From: Candidatus Vogelbacteria bacterium CG10_big_fil_rev_8_21_14_0_10_51_16
GTDB taxonomy: Bacteria > Patescibacteriota > Minisyncoccia > Phycocordibacterales > JACRKE01
DNA: 13,202 bases
Direction: 5' to 3'
Assembly (NCBI GenBank): GCA_002774795.1
Contig: PCYI01000018.1
Span: forward strand, 7,091 to 20,292
Of the stretch, positions 12,358 through 13,202 are shown piece by piece; within the stretch, counting starts at the first letter, position 1, and each line of letters starts with the position of its first letter. The notes under the pieces were generated by a model that saw only the letters and a program-made list of their open reading frames with translations, was not told the origin of the DNA and made no database searches. The translations under genes and the position numbers were made by a program.

Positions 12358-12925
12358 TCAATACTTCGTTACATTGAAAAATGGCAATCTCTTCCGGCAG
12401 TAAAAGCCGGGAAATATCAGCATGACGCTGGAGGGCAAAGCTAGGCCGATGTGAAAAACCGACATACTCTACTCGCTTTCCAAGATTGCGAACTTTCTTG
12501 ATTGCCGGAATCAAGTCGGTATCAGAAGACAAAAGCACAGCAGTGTCATACTCGTCTTCATATGCGCCAACAAGCAAATCGACGGCAATCTGCACGTCGA
12601 CACCTTTTTCATAAAAACGGTCGCCATGAGACATTATGTAGCCGCGTCGAATATTGAGATTTTGGTTATTCAGAACCTGAAACAAGCGCTGTTGTTGCTT
12701 GCGCAACTCCTGCCCACGAACATCATCAATCTTAGCCCTAACGACCCCGACATAATACGAAGCGTTGGTAAGCGGACGCTTCCGAGCAAGAAATGTTGCT
12801 AAACCGCCGTACTCAAATTTTACCGTATTATGAAAGGAAAGCTCTTTGAGGCGGTGGTAGAGATTGCTGCCATCAATGAAAACGGCCACTCGATTCTTTT
12901 CTCCCAAGTCTCCCAAGATGGTCAT
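12353..12925 (-). CDS. NYN-domain (LabA/DUF88-like) putative RNase
   Basis: 190 residues with a PIN-like NYN fold, a metal-dependent nuclease class that usually acts on RNA. The order is VAVFIDGSNLYHRL (D18 and N21 in the first acidic motif), SYYVGVV, the KGVDVQIAVDLLVGAY motif (D110, D116), then AVLLSSDTDLIPAI (D135, D137) and GKRVEYVGF. All acidic positions expected in the pocket are present. The ATG at 12925 is preferred; a TTG at 12961 would add 12 residues. A promoter lies at 12992-13020. The stop overlaps the helicase start (ATGA). The gene and promoter sit exactly between two copies of the helicase 5' end, so it looks inserted or carried by a duplication. Pairing with a helicase suggests nucleic-acid processing; no substrate can be named. 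Confidence 0.88.
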   Translation of the reverse strand: MTILGDLGEKNRVAVFIDGSNLYHRLKELSFHNTVKFEYGGLATFLARKRPLTNASYYVGVVRAKIDDVRGQELRKQQQRLFQVLNNQNLNIRRGYIMSHGDRFYEKGVDVQIAVDLLVGAYEDEYDTAVLLSSDTDLIPAIKKVRNLGKRVEYVGFSHRPSFALQRHADISRLLLPEEIAIFQCNEVLT

Positions 12926-12991
12926 TTTCTCATCATAACTAAAACCAGCCGTGCCGCGCAAGGCGACAGGGCTGGTGTGGTTAGCATAATC

Positions 12992-13020
12992 ATCTTACTT
13001 GACTTGATGACGGGTGTCAA
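12992..13020 (-). promoter_or_regulatory. Promoter of the NYN-helicase operon
   Basis: On the minus strand TTGACA (13015-13020), a 17-nt spacer and TAAGAT (12992-12997). The start would be near 12985, about 60 nt before the NYN ATG. The stop codon of the helicase fragment (13017-13019) lies inside the -35 box. Confidence 0.65.
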
Positions 13021-13100
13021 ACGGCGATCTTACCCGGCTCCCCCGTCAAAAAGACGTTCGCGCCGGTCTTCAAAATATCGAGTGCTTGGGATTGGGTCAT
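13017..13100 (-). pseudogene. 5' fragment of the helicase gene
   Basis: ATG at 13100 opens a 27-codon ORF whose first 23 residues (MTQSQALDIL...FLTGEPG) equal the helicase N-terminus except Ser4 for Ala4. The match stops within the Walker A motif; KIAV and a TGA follow. It keeps a -10-like TATACT 7 nt upstream, so it may be the original start of pif1, cut off from the rest of the gene. Confidence 0.85.
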
Positions 13101-13101
13101 G
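13033..13101 (-). repeat. Direct repeat, copy B (outer copy)
   Basis: The outer copy of the 69-bp repeat described at 12289-12357. The homology ends abruptly at 13033 (TA instead of CT beyond it), within the third Gly codon of the Walker A region, and on the other side just past the ATG. Confidence 0.95.
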
Positions 13102-13107
13102 CGATGA

Positions 13108-13113
13108 AGTATA
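13108..13113 (-). promoter_or_regulatory. TATACT -10 box before the helicase fragment
   Basis: TATACT on the minus strand, then GCGATGA on the plus strand (7 nt), then the ATG at 13100. It is directly downstream of a terminator, where a new promoter is expected. No TG extension and no clear -35. Confidence 0.35.
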
Positions 13114-13156
13114 ATAGAAAAACCCGGCACCACATGTGTTGCCGGGGTTTTCTATT
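13113..13156 (-). terminator. Rho-independent terminator of a gene beyond the right edge
   Basis: 13113-13129 pairs with 13140-13156 (core CCCGGCA/TGCCGGG with A/T-rich outer arms, one mismatch). On the minus strand the core is followed by GTTTTTCTATTAT, on the plus strand by GTTTTCTATT, so it could act both ways. Its outer arm contains the stop of the ORF that enters from the right edge. Confidence 0.85.
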
Positions 13157-13202
13157 CTGGTGTCTCTATTGTACCAAGCTCGCACTTACTTTCAAAACAA
13201 AT
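13152..13202 (-). CDS. C-terminal end of an unidentified gene (partial)
   Basis: An open frame enters from the right edge on the minus strand and ends at TAG (13152-13154) after 16 codons, reading ICFESKCELGTIETPE. Support is positional: the stop coincides with the base of a good minus-strand terminator, as the Nudix stop does at the left end. Too short to identify. Confidence 0.4.
   Translation of the reverse strand: MCFESKCELGTIETPE

Overview
The window looks like chromosomal DNA of a Candidate Phyla Radiation bacterium (Patescibacteria, probably Parcubacteria/Paceibacteria). This is inference: no ribosomal or other phylogenetic marker is present. It rests on several short hypothetical proteins of types I recall from Parcubacteria genomes (the LPDE-motif membrane protein at 605-1189 and the protein at 4795-5304), tandem zinc-ribbon HNH proteins, small operons, genes often lacking a Shine-Dalgarno site, and a tRNA-His without a complete encoded CCA. 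Nearly every gene lies on the minus strand. The exceptions are a Nudix hydrolase at the left edge and an insertion sequence.

Layout from left to right. 1-583: Nudix hydrolase and its terminator (+). 605-2408: minus-strand cluster of a 14-codon leader ORF with a strong ribosome binding site, a charged hypothetical protein, family 1 uracil-DNA glycosylase (ung) and a five-helix membrane protein. 2465-3521: two overlapping HNH zinc-ribbon genes whose last ORF runs into tRNA-His(GTG). 3585-4630: an insertion sequence with perfect 25-bp terminal inverted repeats and a transposase split by one in-frame TAA. 4699-5654: a very GC-rich two-gene operon of unknown function with a near-consensus promoter, a long hairpin leader, ATGA coupling and a terminator. 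5743-7761: CHASE2-class III nucleotide cyclase. 8027-9427: membrane-anchored exported FecR-like protein with a bacterial Ig-like domain. 9640-10218: PduO-type ATP:cob(I)alamin adenosyltransferase. 10581-12925: operon of a NYN-domain putative nuclease and a PIF1-like helicase with a C-terminal winged-helix/HTH_40-like domain.

How the genes may work together. The cyclase (extracytoplasmic CHASE2 sensor, cytoplasmic cyclase) and the FecR protein are neighbours, a pairing I recall from other bacteria, and may form an envelope-sensing module. NYN and PIF1 overlap by ATGA and probably act together in nucleic-acid processing.

The most unusual observations are these. (1) A 69-bp direct repeat (67/69) flanks the NYN gene; the outer copy is the first 23 codons of the helicase gene, including part of Walker A, behind its own promoter-like TATACT, as if the NYN gene had been inserted into or duplicated through the start of pif1. 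(2) The spacers around the cyclase, FecR and adenosyltransferase genes contain heptanucleotide-periodic repeats that stay in register for many units. (3) A 172-bp inverted-repeat element bounded by an 8-bp direct repeat looks MITE-like. (4) Several starts have TATACT or a variant 6-7 nt before ATG, suggesting leaderless mRNAs. (5) Strong hairpins lie inside the transposase gene and in the leader of the GC-rich operon.
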